Below are positions 17,043-26,210 of a stretch of 38,214 nt of DNA, one piece after another. The position numbers and the translations under genes were made by a program. The notes below the pieces were generated by a model. The model saw only the letters and a program-made list of their open reading frames with translations, had not been told where the DNA came from and did no database searches. This DNA comes from Marinobacter sp. Lineage in GTDB: Bacteria; Pseudomonadota; Gammaproteobacteria; Pseudomonadales; Oleiphilaceae. The stretch's first letter is position 1. Each line of letters starts with the position of its first letter. Where the stretch lies: positions 1-38,214 of the forward strand of contig JAKDUK010000023.1 of NCBI GenBank assembly GCA_030457765.1, in the 5' to 3' direction.

Positions 17043-18395
17043 ATGGAAGAGCGGCAGGTAAACAAGCTGAAGCTGACGGTAACCAACCCAGGCACCACGC
17101 GCAGTGGCGCCAGCATTGAGCACAGCTTTGGCCCGCAAGGCGGCTCTATAGGTACTGCCGGGAATGATACCTGGCAGCTGGCGGCACATCGCACGGGTGC
17201 CGTTCCGGGCCACGCGGAAATCCGGCTTCTTGATGGCGGTTTTTGCCTGATTGATCGTAGCGGCCGAACTTATATTAACAGCGCCACCCAACCTGTCGGT
17301 CGTGGCCGCCGGGCCCGGTTGAACCAAGGCGATACGGTTAGCATTGGCCGTTACCGCCTAAGGGCAGAGTTATCTGCAGAAGCGCTGTCAGACACGCTTG
17401 CAGATCCGGAACTGGAACACCCGGAGGCCGCCGAAGATAGCCAGCTGGTGGATATGGCCGAAGGCCAGCTGACCCGGGGCGCTGGCGGGGAAAACGATTT
17501 ACAGGTAGCCGAACCCCTGGAAGGGCTGGCGCCAGCCATGGCGGAAACCGTCAGCAGTGATCCCATGTTGCACTGGCAGGATGAGCCAGCCCGCGTTGAT
17601 CAGGAGGAACGTACGCTGATGGCAAGTGAGAGAGCCTGGTTTGCCGCTGAAACCAACGTGACAGATGAATACCGGGAAAATCGCGATGTTGCGATGGGCC
17701 TTCCGTTAAGAAAAGGAGCGAGAGACAGGATGTCACAAACCAGTACCGGCGGACCGGTTCAAGAGTCGGGCAGGAAAAATGACCACTCGGGCGACCAAAG
17801 CCGCAAGCATATCAGTGCCGCCCCGCTGATGCAGGGCATGGAAGCCGGGCTTAACTTTGCAGACAGTGATGGCATGCAGTTGTTTCTGGAAGAAGCCGGG
17901 CAAACGCTTAAAGCGGCAATAGACGGGCTGCTGGCGCTGCACCAAAGTGAAGACAGCCGGCATCAGGCCTTGCGCACCCGGTTGCAGCCCATCGAAGACA
18001 ACCCCTTGCGCCTTGGCGGCAACTACGAAGAAACCGTTCAAACCCTGTTCGCCAGCCAGCGCAGCCCGGTGCACTTGTCGGCGCCGGCTGCTGTGCAGGA
18101 AAGCCTGCAGAGCCTGAATCATCATCAACGAGCCACCCGAGAGGCGATCAGCGAAGCACTGGAAGCCATCCTGCATGCGTTTTCACCAGACGCATTACTC
18201 CGTCGCTTTCATGGTTACCGCCGAGGTTTGCAGCAGCATGAAGACGAGGGCCGCTGGGCCTGGGATATGTACCAGCACTATTACCGAGAATTGAAATCGA
18301 GTCGTCAGCAGGGTTTTGAGCGCCTGTTTCAAGAGGTGTTCAACCAGGCTTACGACCAGCATTTGCGCCAACTACAAAGGGAGAACGTGTTGTGA
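17043..18395 (+). CDS. tagH: T6SS FHA-domain protein (TagH/Fha type)
   Basis: Scaffold or regulatory T6SS protein, 450 aa. It has an FHA-like beta domain at residues 10-108, a Glu/Ala-rich linker of about 150 residues, and a helical TagH-type C-terminal domain from about residue 265 (LMQGMEAGLNFADSDGMQLF). In usual FHA domains an Arg in a GR motif and a Ser before a His bind phosphothreonine. Here the corresponding sites read SIGTAGND and GAVPGHAEI, so both key residues seem replaced. No kinase or phosphatase gene (PpkA/PppA) lies in the cluster. AAGGAAC precedes ATG 17043; the frame is open upstream to 16941 but overlaps tssG. Confidence 0.9.
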   Translation: MEERQVNKLKLTVTNPGTTRSGASIEHSFGPQGGSIGTAGNDTWQLAAHRTGAVPGHAEIRLLDGGFCLIDRSGRTYINSATQPVGRGRRARLNQGDTVSIGRYRLRAELSAEALSDTLADPELEHPEAAEDSQLVDMAEGQLTRGAGGENDLQVAEPLEGLAPAMAETVSSDPMLHWQDEPARVDQEERTLMASERAWFAAETNVTDEYRENRDVAMGLPLRKGARDRMSQTSTGGPVQESGRKNDHSGDQSRKHISAAPLMQGMEAGLNFADSDGMQLFLEEAGQTLKAAIDGLLALHQSEDSRHQALRTRLQPIEDNPLRLGGNYEETVQTLFASQRSPVHLSAPAAVQESLQSLNHHQRATREAISEALEAILHAFSPDALLRRFHGYRRGLQQHEDEGRWAWDMYQHYYRELKSSRQQGFERLFQEVFNQAYDQHLRQLQRENVL

Positions 18396-18937
18396 ACATC
18401 TGCAAATGGAATGCGCTGACTACGGTGCTGGTGATGGTACTTGTGCTTGCAGGATGCAGCACGCCCTATAACGCCGTGACCAAAACCGCGAAAGTGCTTT
18501 GGGATCCGGATATTCCCGTGGGCTACGCCGAAGATCTTCCCAGTCGGGTGGATTTAACCATGGTTGCCGAGCCGGGTGTGAACCCAAACGAGTCATTGGC
18601 ACCCACGCCCATTGCTTTTCAGATTATCGAAATGCGTGACAGTTCATTGCTGATGGCGGGTGATTTCGACCAGTTATTGAACAACCTGGAGGATTCGCTG
18701 GGTCGTAATTACATCGACCACAGTGATTACACTCTTGTGCCTGATCAATTCAAGTTTGTGGAACCGTTTGAGATTAGTAAAGACACCCGGTTTATCGGTG
18801 TGATTGCGTTCTACGCCTACCCGAACATGTCGCAGTGGAAGAAAGTGGTGCGGGTGGACCCGGTTGGCGGTCGTTACCATTTGCTGGTGAATTTGCGGGA
18901 TAGAGAAGTGCAACTAAAACGGTCGGAAGAAACCTGA
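18392..18937 (+). CDS. tssJ: TssJ, T6SS outer-membrane lipoprotein
   Basis: Anchors the TssJLM envelope complex in the outer membrane. The 181-aa precursor has a lipoprotein signal with lipobox VLAGCS, giving an acylated Cys at residue 22. The mature domain is a transthyretin-like beta fold with VDLTMVAEPGVNPNE and PTPIAFQIIEMRDSSLLMAGDF split around the conserved Pro. The start GTG overlaps the stop of the FHA gene (GTGA), and the stop overlaps the tssK ATG by one base. Confidence 0.95.
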   Translation: MNICKWNALTTVLVMVLVLAGCSTPYNAVTKTAKVLWDPDIPVGYAEDLPSRVDLTMVAEPGVNPNESLAPTPIAFQIIEMRDSSLLMAGDFDQLLNNLEDSLGRNYIDHSDYTLVPDQFKFVEPFEISKDTRFIGVIAFYAYPNMSQWKKVVRVDPVGGRYHLLVNLRDREVQLKRSEET

Positions 18938-20271
18938 TGGCAGTAACAAACAGAGTGGTCTGGAGTGATGGGTTGTTTATCAAACCTCAACACTTCCAAC
19001 AGCAGCAGCGGTATCTGGAGCACCAAATCAATGAACGGTCGCTTGCGGTTTCAGATTATCTTTATGGCTTCAGCGACCTGGAGCTGAACGCGGAGTATTT
19101 AAGCTTCGGGCGGGTTGGGCTGGTGCGGGCCAGTGGTCTGTTTCCTGATGGCACCCGCTTTAATTTGCCCCAAGACGACGTTATGCCTGAGCCGCTGGAA
19201 ATTACCGATGCGTCGGTGGCCAACCAGGTTGTGTACCTGGCTCTGCCTTTGGGGAGCGACAGCTTGGCCGAGGTTGAGTGGCCAGACGCCCCTATGGCTG
19301 GAAGATTTCGCGCCCAGAGTGAGGAAATCCGTGATCTGCACTCCATTGATGGCGATGCCCACACTATCGACGTGGCCCGTGTGGCGCCGCGCCTGATGCT
19401 GGAGCGGGATGACCGTAGTGCTTACGCCGCTCTGGCTATTGGCCGGATTCTGGAGAAGCGTCCGGACGGCAGCCTGGTGATGGATCCCAACTTTATGCCA
19501 ACCATGCTCAGCGTTCGCTCGGCCCCCAGGTTGCAGCGTTTTGTCGGCGAAATGGCGGGTCTGATGCGCGAACGTGCCCGCAATATTGCGGAACGTGTTG
19601 GTGCTCCGGGGCAGGGCGGTGTTGCGGATGTGGCAGATTTTATGCTGCTACAGATGCTCAACCGAGCGCACCCCAGGTTTATGCACTTGGCTCGCCTTCG
19701 TCAGCTGCACCCCGAGCGTTTGTATGAAGCCCTGCTTGAACTTTGCGGAGAGTTGGTGACCTTCACCGACGAAGGCCGGCTACCTCGGGAGTACACAGCT
19801 TACGATCACGATCTGCCAGAAGATTGTTTTACGCCATTAATGCAGGTGTTGCGACAATCGCTCAGCACGGTTCTGGAGCCGCGTGCCTTGGCCATTCAGC
19901 TGCAGGAGCGCCAATACGGGCTGACGGTAGCTCCGGTTCAGGACGGCCAGCTGGTTCAGGGCGCGGAATTTATTCTGGCGGTGAAAGCCGACATGCCGCT
20001 GGACGATCTGCGCAGGCAGTTCACCCAGCAGTGCAAAGTGGCCTCGGTAGAAAAGATCCGCGATCTCATCAGTCTGCAACTGCCGGGCATTCCACTATCG
20101 GCTTTGCCGGTGGCTCCGCGGCAGTTGCCGTATCACGCCGGATTTGTGTACTTCCAGTTGGACGATCAAAGCCAGGCCTGGCAAATGCTCGACAATGCCA
20201 GTGGTTTTGCCTTCCACGTAGCGGGCAGTTTCCCAGGGCTGGAAATGCAGTTCTGGGCAATCAGGAGCTAA
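18937..20271 (+). CDS. tssK: TssK, T6SS baseplate-to-membrane adaptor
   Basis: Trimeric adaptor linking the baseplate to TssL and TssM. The 444-aa product has the family start NRVVWSDGLFIKPQHFQQQQ, then RYLEHQINERSLAV, and the C-terminal YFQLDDQSQAWQML. The ATG overlaps the tssJ stop as TGATG. tssL follows three bases after the stop. Length and order are canonical. Confidence 0.96.
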   Translation: MAVTNRVVWSDGLFIKPQHFQQQQRYLEHQINERSLAVSDYLYGFSDLELNAEYLSFGRVGLVRASGLFPDGTRFNLPQDDVMPEPLEITDASVANQVVYLALPLGSDSLAEVEWPDAPMAGRFRAQSEEIRDLHSIDGDAHTIDVARVAPRLMLERDDRSAYAALAIGRILEKRPDGSLVMDPNFMPTMLSVRSAPRLQRFVGEMAGLMRERARNIAERVGAPGQGGVADVADFMLLQMLNRAHPRFMHLARLRQLHPERLYEALLELCGELVTFTDEGRLPREYTAYDHDLPEDCFTPLMQVLRQSLSTVLEPRALAIQLQERQYGLTVAPVQDGQLVQGAEFILAVKADMPLDDLRRQFTQQCKVASVEKIRDLISLQLPGIPLSALPVAPRQLPYHAGFVYFQLDDQSQAWQMLDNASGFAFHVAGSFPGLEMQFWAIRS

Positions 20272-20274
20272 ATC

Positions 20275-21102
20275 ATGACAGATGCACCGGTAATGGATTT
20301 ACCCAACGGCAGCAGGCATTCCGGCGGCAGTGCATTCAGTGACTTGTTGTTTGCTGATGAACCGACCCAAGAGGGGGTTTCCGATAGCGACTTTGGTAAT
20401 GGGCAATTTCAGCTGCGAGGGCTGGAAGACAACCGCTTGACCGACGCCGCCACACCTTTGCTTGGGCTGGTGATACGTATTCGCCGGCTGGCGGATTTCA
20501 GAACGGTTGAAAGCCTTTACCACCAGGTGGTGGATGAAGTGGCCGCTATAGATCGCGAGTTGATCGAACAGGGCTATGAACGTCCTACGGTGGTGGCCTA
20601 CCGCTATGTGCTTTGCGCTTTTATTGATGAAGCCGTGCTGGGTACAGATTGGGGTGCTCACAGCATATGGTCGCAACACTCGCTGTTGTCACGTTTTCAT
20701 AATGAAACCTGGGGTGGAGAAAAGGTCTTTGCCATCCTCGCGCGCATGGAGCAGGAACCAACACGTTATAAGGACATGCTGGCGTTTATTTATCTGTGCC
20801 TGTGCCTGGGATTTGAAGGCCGTTACAAAGTGATGGAAAACGGCCGCGACGAATATGAGCAGATTCTGCGTGGGCTTCATGAGCAGCTTCAATCGCTGAG
20901 AGAGGCGCAAGACCAAGAACCCTTGGCAGATGCGAAAATTAATGTAACACCGGCCCGTAACCGGTTGCGCAGCGGCCTGCCGATCTGGGGTATAGCCGGG
21001 TTGTTTGTGGTGGCCATGGCGGGAATTTACAGTCTTTACAACATGGCGCTGCAAGAACGCATCCGGGATGTGCTCAGCGTATTGGAACAACTACCGAAAT
21101 AA
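20275..21102 (+). CDS. tssL: TssL (DotU family), T6SS inner-membrane protein
   Basis: Inner-membrane component of the TssJLM complex, 275 aa. A cytoplasmic DotU domain occupies residues 45-215 (PLLGLVIRIRRL, YVLCAFIDEAVLGTDWG, FYLC-like LAFIYLCLCLGFEGRYKVME). A single membrane span near 232-252 (WGIAGLFVVAMAGIYSLY) follows, with a short periplasmic tail. There is no C-terminal OmpA-like peptidoglycan-binding domain, so this is the short TssL form and any cell-wall anchor must come from another protein. tssH begins ten bases after the stop. Confidence 0.95.
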   Translation: MTDAPVMDLPNGSRHSGGSAFSDLLFADEPTQEGVSDSDFGNGQFQLRGLEDNRLTDAATPLLGLVIRIRRLADFRTVESLYHQVVDEVAAIDRELIEQGYERPTVVAYRYVLCAFIDEAVLGTDWGAHSIWSQHSLLSRFHNETWGGEKVFAILARMEQEPTRYKDMLAFIYLCLCLGFEGRYKVMENGRDEYEQILRGLHEQLQSLREAQDQEPLADAKINVTPARNRLRSGLPIWGIAGLFVVAMAGIYSLYNMALQERIRDVLSVLEQLPK

Positions 21103-21112
21103 GGATATCACT

Positions 21113-23749
21113 GTGATTCGGGTAGAACTGCCGGCGCTTATCGGGCGCCTCAACGATATTTGCCGCAACGGGCTGGAAGCCTCCGCGGCACTATGCATCA
21201 GCCGCCAGGGCGCAGAAATTACACCTGCCCATATGCTATTCAAATTGCTGGAAACGCCGTTTTCCGACGTGCGACAGATATTGGAGCAAGCGGGAATTAA
21301 TTATCAAACGTTCCAGCAGGTTGTGGGCGAAAGCCTCAACGGCGAACCGCAAACGGCTGAGGCCTATCCGTCTTTTTCGCCGCTGTTGATTGATCTGCTG
21401 CAAGACGCCTGGCTGCTGGCTTCAACCGAGCTAGATCACCGCAATTTGCGCTCCGGCTCGGTGTTCCTGGCATTGTTGATGAATGCCGACCGTTACCTGA
21501 TGCCACAGGTTAGCCAGCCGCTTCGGGACATCAACCGCGAGCAACTGCGCCGCCAGTTCGACGCCATGACCACCGGCTCTGCCGAGCGACCGGAAATGGA
21601 GCAGGGCGAGGTGGGTGCGCCCCACGCCGAGACGGATATGGATCCGCTCAAACGCTACGCCACCGACTATACCGCCCGAGCCCGTTCCGGAAAACTCGAC
21701 CCGGTAGTATGCCGCGATGCTGAAATCGATCAGATGATTGATATATTGTGCCGTCGCCGCAAGAACAATCCCATCGTGGTTGGTGATGCCGGCGTTGGCA
21801 AAAGCGCTATCGTGGAAGGCCTGGCCCTGCGCATCGTCAACGGCGAGGTGCCCGAGCGCCTGCAAAAGGTTGAACTCTGGACGCTGGACATGGGCGCTCT
21901 GCAGGCCGGTGCTTCGGTGAAAGGCGAGTTCGAAAAGCGCCTTAAAGGCGTGATAGAAGCGGTAAAAGGCTCAGCCACGCCTGTTATTCTATTCATCGAC
22001 GAAGCTCACACCTTGATTGGTGCTGGCAACAGCGAAGGCGGCTCAGACGCCGCCAACCTGCTCAAGCCCGCGCTGGCCCGCGGCGAGCTTCGTACCATTG
22101 CCGCTACAACCTGGCGTGAGTACAAAAAATACTTCGAAAAAGACCCGGCCCTCAGCCGCCGCTTCCAACCAGTAGCCCTGGACGAACCCAGCCAGGCACA
22201 GGCTGTGCACATTCTGCGTGGCCTGCGCACAGTATATGAGAAAGCCCATCAGGTACTCATCGCCGACAGCGCTCTGAAAGCCGCCTCCGAGATGTCTGCC
22301 CGCTATCTGGCTGGCCGGCAGCTTCCGGATAAAGCTATCGACGTACTGGACACAGCTTGTGCCCGAGTGAGCCTTAACCTGAGCACGCCACCGCGCCAGC
22401 TTAGCCACGTGCGTAGCGAACTGCACCAGCTCTCCATGGAGCAGGAATTGCTCAGCCGCGAACACGTCCTTGGCCAGAGCGTCGATGCTGACCGGGAAAA
22501 CGAATTACAACAGCGCATCGCCGAATTGAACGAACAGGCAGCGGAGCTGGAACAGAGCTGGAGCGCCCAGCGTGATCTGGTTGCGCGTCTGGTTGAGGTT
22601 CGGGAGCAGCTGCTGAACCCTGTAGAGAACGAAGATACGATGGCCGAAAGCGCGACAGAAGAGTTTGGCCTGGAAGAGCATCCAGACTTACAAAACGAAG
22701 CCGCTGCCATCGAGCAGGAACTGACCGAGCTGCAGGCCGACGAGCCGTTGGTACACGCCCGGGTAGATGGCCGCCAGATTGCAGAAGTTATCGCTGATTG
22801 GACAGGCATCCCCGTTAACAGCATGACCACCGACGAACTGGAAAAAATCACCCACCTGCCGGCGTACCTGCAAGCTCACATCAAAGGCCAGAACGCCGCC
22901 ATCGACTGCCTGCACCAGCACCTGCTCACCGCCCGTGCAGACCTCCGCCGCCCCGGCCGCCCCATGGGTGCATTTTTATTGGTCGGCCCCAGCGGCGTAG
23001 GCAAAACCGAAACCGTGGTACAACTGGCCGAACTCCTCTACGGCGGTCGCCAGTTCCTCACCACCATTAATATGTCCGAATACCAGGAAAAGCACACCGT
23101 CTCCCGCTTGATCGGTTCACCGCCGGGTTACGTTGGCTACGGCGAAGGCGGCATTTTAACGGAAGCCATCCGCCAGAAACCCTATTCCGTGGTACTGCTC
23201 GACGAAGTAGAAAAAGCCCACCCGGAAGTGCTCAACCTGTTCTACCAGGCCTTCGACAAAGGCGAACTGGCAGACGGCGAAGGCCGGTTGATCGACTGCA
23301 AAAACGTGGTCTTCTTCCTCACCTCCAACCTCGGCTACCAGACCATTGTTCACCACGCCGAGCAACCGGAGAACATCGAAGAAGCTCTGTACCCGGAACT
23401 GGCTGATTTCTTCAAGCCAGCCCTGCTGGCCCGAATGGAAGTGGTGCCCTACCTGCCACTGGGCGAAGACATCCTAAACCGCATCGTCGGCGACAAACTG
23501 GAACGCCTGGCCGACCAGATTCGCGACCGTTACCACGCAGAAGTAGTCATGGAGGATGGCCTGGTTGAAGCCATCCGAGGCCGGGCAACGCGCAGCGAAA
23601 ACGGAGCGCGAATGCTGGAGTCGATCATCGAAGGCGAATTGTTGCCACCGATTTCGCTGGCGTTGCTGGAAAAGCTGGCCGCGAAAGAGCCGGTTAAGCA
23701 GGTAACCCTGGGCCTTTCCGAAAACAGTTTTTCAGGCACCGTAGCATAG
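21113..23749 (+). CDS. tssH: TssH (ClpV), T6SS sheath-disassembly AAA+ ATPase
   Basis: Hexameric unfoldase that extracts TssC from the contracted sheath so subunits can be reused. The 878-aa product has a Clp N-domain (residues 1-150), first AAA+ module with Walker A GDAGVGKS (224-231) and [13 protein letters not shown], a coiled-coil middle region, and second AAA+ module with GPSGVGKTE and [17 protein letters not shown] 21113 is chosen because it gives the family start [20 protein letters not shown] and AAGGA lies upstream. The second half uses visibly more C-ending codons than the neighbouring T6SS genes, a trend that continues into vasH. Confidence 0.96.
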   Translation: MIRVELPALIGRLNDICRNGLEASAALCISRQGAEITPAHMLFKLLETPFSDVRQILEQAGINYQTFQQVVGESLNGEPQTAEAYPSFSPLLIDLLQDAWLLASTELDHRNLRSGSVFLALLMNADRYLMPQVSQPLRDINREQLRRQFDAMTTGSAERPEMEQGEVGAPHAETDMDPLKRYATDYTARARSGKLDPVVCRDAEIDQMIDILCRRRKNNPIVVGDAGVGKSAIVEGLALRIVNGEVPERLQKVELWTLDMGALQAGASVKGEFEKRLKGVIEAVKGSATPVILFIDEAHTLIGAGNSEGGSDAANLLKPALARGELRTIAATTWREYKKYFEKDPALSRRFQPVALDEPSQAQAVHILRGLRTVYEKAHQVLIADSALKAASEMSARYLAGRQLPDKAIDVLDTACARVSLNLSTPPRQLSHVRSELHQLSMEQELLSREHVLGQSVDADRENELQQRIAELNEQAAELEQSWSAQRDLVARLVEVREQLLNPVENEDTMAESATEEFGLEEHPDLQNEAAAIEQELTELQADEPLVHARVDGRQIAEVIADWTGIPVNSMTTDELEKITHLPAYLQAHIKGQNAAIDCLHQHLLTARADLRRPGRPMGAFLLVGPSGVGKTETVVQLAELLYGGRQFLTTINMSEYQEKHTVSRLIGSPPGYVGYGEGGILTEAIRQKPYSVVLLDEVEKAHPEVLNLFYQAFDKGELADGEGRLIDCKNVVFFLTSNLGYQTIVHHAEQPENIEEALYPELADFFKPALLARMEVVPYLPLGEDILNRIVGDKLERLADQIRDRYHAEVVMEDGLVEAIRGRATRSENGARMLESIIEGELLPPISLALLEKLAAKEPVKQVTLGLSENSFSGTVA

Positions 23750-23764
23750 GGCTACATCGATCTA

Positions 23765-23875
23765 GCGCAGCGTGGGGTTTGGCTTTCCAAAACCCTGCGT
23801 AGCCATGGATGGCGGAGCGGAGCCTACAGGGACGTATCCACGGCGTGTTTTGGAAAGCCAAACCCCACGCTGTGC
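23765..23875. repeat. 29-bp inverted repeat enclosing a dispersed repeat core (tssH/vasH gap)
   Basis: The arms 23765-23793 and 23847-23875 are complementary at 28 of 29 positions by eye, with key block GTGGGGTTTGGCTTTCCAAA. The 53-base loop holds AGCCATGGATGGCGGAGC and GGGACGTATCCACGGCGTGT. That core recurs, inverted, at 38160-38214. The element ends about 50 bases before vasH. It could act as a transcription or mRNA-processing barrier between tssH and vasH, or be a mobile repetitive element; both are inferences. Confidence 0.92.
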
Positions 23876-23923
23876 GACCGGGTCAGTACAGAGCCGGATA
23901 ACAGGAACATAAGGGAAAGAAAA

Positions 23924-25504
23924 ATGGGACGGATGCAGATGGAACTGCACACCGGCATTGAGCTTGCGGTCGCACTGACCCAGCAAACAACACTGCCGGA
24001 TTTGCTGAAAACCGCCACAACACAGCTCGAAAATACCTTCGGCCTGACCCGCTGCTGGGCACTCGAACTCGACCTCAGTGGCCGCACGCTGCACTGCAGC
24101 GACCTGCCCGAACCCGGCGAGTTCGACTGCGGCGACTTCAGCCACCCCTTCGCTCACCTGCTGCAAACAGGCAAAGCCCGCGAACTCACCCGGGCCGCCA
24201 GCTACCGCCTCGATCACCCCGGCTTCCAAAGCCTCATCGAAGCCAGTAACCGCCCAAATTCCCTGTGGCTGGAACCATTGCGTGGCGACGACGGCCGAAC
24301 CCTCGGCATACTCGTACTTTGCCGCGACGAATCTGACTGGAATGGTATCACCGCCCAGCCCTTGTATATTGGCCTGCTACAACTGCTCACGCATCAATGG
24401 GTATCGCAACTGCAAAGCCGGGATCAGGTTTGGCAGCGCCGCTTACTCAAGCGCTCACTGGACAACCTGCACGATGCAGAAACCCTGCGTAAACGCTGTG
24501 AAATACTGGCTCAAACCCTCGTCGGCCCCTCAGAAGCCATGACCAAACTGCGTGCTCAGATTGTTCGTGCCGCCGGCAGCCAGCTATCGGTGCTGGTTCA
24601 GGGCGAAACCGGGTGTGGCAAAGATGTGGTTGCCCGAGGCATTCACGAGCTATCGGATCGTGCCAATGGCCCCATGGTCGTGGTTAACTGCGCCGCCATT
24701 CCCGACAGCCTGCTGGAAAGTGAACTTTTCGGCCATACCAAAGGCGCGTTTTCTGGCGCCGATCAAGCCAAAGAAGGGCTTTTGGCTCAAGCTGATGGCG
24801 GCACGCTCTTTTTGGATGAAATCGGCGACATGCCCCTGGCCCTGCAGTCCAAATTGTTGCGGGTTCTGGAAAGCCGCGAGTTTCGCCCCCTTGGCGCCAG
24901 CAAAGAACAGCGTTCTGATTTCCGGTTGGTTGCGGCCACTCACCAGCCTCTTCAAAGGGGCATCAAAGACCGCAGCTTTCGTCAGGATTTATACTACCGC
25001 CTGAGCCAGTTTCCACTGCATGTTACGCCTCTTCGTGAACGCTTGGACGACCTTGAACCCCTCAGCCGCCACTTCATTCGCTTGTATACCGACCGCGAAG
25101 GCACCGGGCCACTGGGCATTAGCAGCCATGCTCTGCAGGCGTTCTTAACTTATGACTTTCCTGGCAATGCCCGGGAGTTGCGCAACATCATCGAGTTAGC
25201 CTGCCTGCAGACCCCTGCGGGAGATGACATTCAACCAGAAGCCCTCAGGCTCACTGATTTTTTTTCAGAGCAGGGCGACTTAAACGTGCCTGCTATTGAG
25301 CCAGAGGGGCTAGGTGCCGCCATTGCGCCCGAGGCATGCGATATCCGCGATCTAAAAGCCGCTGCCCAGGCATTTGAAGCTGCGGTAATCCGTGATCGTT
25401 TGCAGCAGTACGGTGGCAACCGCGCTCAGGCGGCCGAAAGCCTTGGTTTGCCGAAGCGCACGTTAGCTCATAAGTGTTTGAAGTATCAGGTAACCGAAGC
25501 ATGA
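23924..25504 (+). CDS. vasH: VasH-type sigma54-dependent transcriptional activator
   Basis: Enhancer-binding protein that activates sigma54 promoters of T6SS genes, notably hcp operons in V. cholerae. The 526-aa product has an N-terminal GAF-like sensor region (residues 5-165), a linker helix, the AAA+ domain with Walker A GETGCGKD (227-234), Walker B GGTLFLDEIGD, and a C-terminal Fis-type helix-turn-helix (GNRAQAAESLGLPKRTLAHK). The sigma54-contact loop reads GAFSGA (274-279) in place of GAFTGA, a conservative change. The ATG at 23924 follows AAGGGAAAG; a second ATG nine bases on is possible. vasI overlaps its end by four bases. Confidence 0.94.
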   Translation: MGRMQMELHTGIELAVALTQQTTLPDLLKTATTQLENTFGLTRCWALELDLSGRTLHCSDLPEPGEFDCGDFSHPFAHLLQTGKARELTRAASYRLDHPGFQSLIEASNRPNSLWLEPLRGDDGRTLGILVLCRDESDWNGITAQPLYIGLLQLLTHQWVSQLQSRDQVWQRRLLKRSLDNLHDAETLRKRCEILAQTLVGPSEAMTKLRAQIVRAAGSQLSVLVQGETGCGKDVVARGIHELSDRANGPMVVVNCAAIPDSLLESELFGHTKGAFSGADQAKEGLLAQADGGTLFLDEIGDMPLALQSKLLRVLESREFRPLGASKEQRSDFRLVAATHQPLQRGIKDRSFRQDLYYRLSQFPLHVTPLRERLDDLEPLSRHFIRLYTDREGTGPLGISSHALQAFLTYDFPGNARELRNIIELACLQTPAGDDIQPEALRLTDFFSEQGDLNVPAIEPEGLGAAIAPEACDIRDLKAAAQAFEAAVIRDRLQQYGGNRAQAAESLGLPKRTLAHKCLKYQVTEA

Positions 25505-26181
25505 GGTATCTGAGTATAGGCATTCTTAACCGTGTTCTGGCATTCGCCTTGGGCGCCCTGGGCCCAGCTATTGCGAGTATGCCAGCCCAGGCCGGGTTAT
25601 TGGAGGGCGCACGCCGATGCACCGTTGAAACCCAGCGCCTGGAGCGGCTGGCGTGTTTTGATGAGGTGTTTGGCACGCCGTTGGCGGAGACTGAAGCCAG
25701 CACGCGGCCGGGCTCAGGCTCAGCCGGAATCAATCGTTCCGAACGTTGGCGTGAAGCATATGCGCAGGCAGACGCCGCGTCGGTTGCCGGCGATGTCAGT
25801 TATGGCAACACCGGGCAGGCCGCTGGCCTTTTGGTCACAGTACCGGCATTGGGTGCACAGCCACCCCGGCCTTTGCTGGCCCTGCAATGCCACAACAACA
25901 TCACCGAACTCACCTTGCTATTGCCAAAACCCCTGGATGCCGAACGGGTAAGCCTGGGGCTTGGCAGTCAAACTACGGGCCAAAACGCCTGGAGAGTGCG
26001 TGATAGTGGCTATGTGCTCAGCATTGGTCGTGGTTTGCCCGCTATCCGAGCGATCAAAGACATAGGGTCGAAAACGGATATCCGTGTTTATTCTGAAAAC
26101 AACCGCATCGATGGTTTGCTATTCGACTTAACGGGTTTTCACCGTGCCATCCGTCCGCTTCGCGAGAGTTGCGGTTGGTAA
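25501..26181 (+). CDS. vasI: VasI/TagO-type T6SS accessory protein
   Basis: Accessory T6SS protein of the VasI (TagO) family, whose precise role is not settled. The 226-aa product has a signal peptide (core VLAFALGALGPAIA, probable cleavage after AQA). A short Cys-containing motif follows, RCTVETQRLERLACFDEVFG, typical of the family, then a beta-rich domain with ALQCHNNITELTLLLPKPL. Its ATG overlaps the vasH stop (ATGA). Periplasmic location is inferred. Three Cys remain in the mature part outside the first motif region, compatible with disulfides. Confidence 0.85.
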   Translation: MRYLSIGILNRVLAFALGALGPAIASMPAQAGLLEGARRCTVETQRLERLACFDEVFGTPLAETEASTRPGSGSAGINRSERWREAYAQADAASVAGDVSYGNTGQAAGLLVTVPALGAQPPRPLLALQCHNNITELTLLLPKPLDAERVSLGLGSQTTGQNAWRVRDSGYVLSIGRGLPAIRAIKDIGSKTDIRVYSENNRIDGLLFDLTGFHRAIRPLRESCGW

Positions 26182-26210
26182 CTAGGCAACAGGCAAGCAA
26201 GGATAAAAAT

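Noticed and set aside
23762..24229. 155-aa open frame on the - strand over the repeat and the vasH 5' end
   Set aside because: It lies antisense to the conserved vasH N-terminus and begins or ends in the inverted repeat. No ribosome binding site or protein-like composition supports it.
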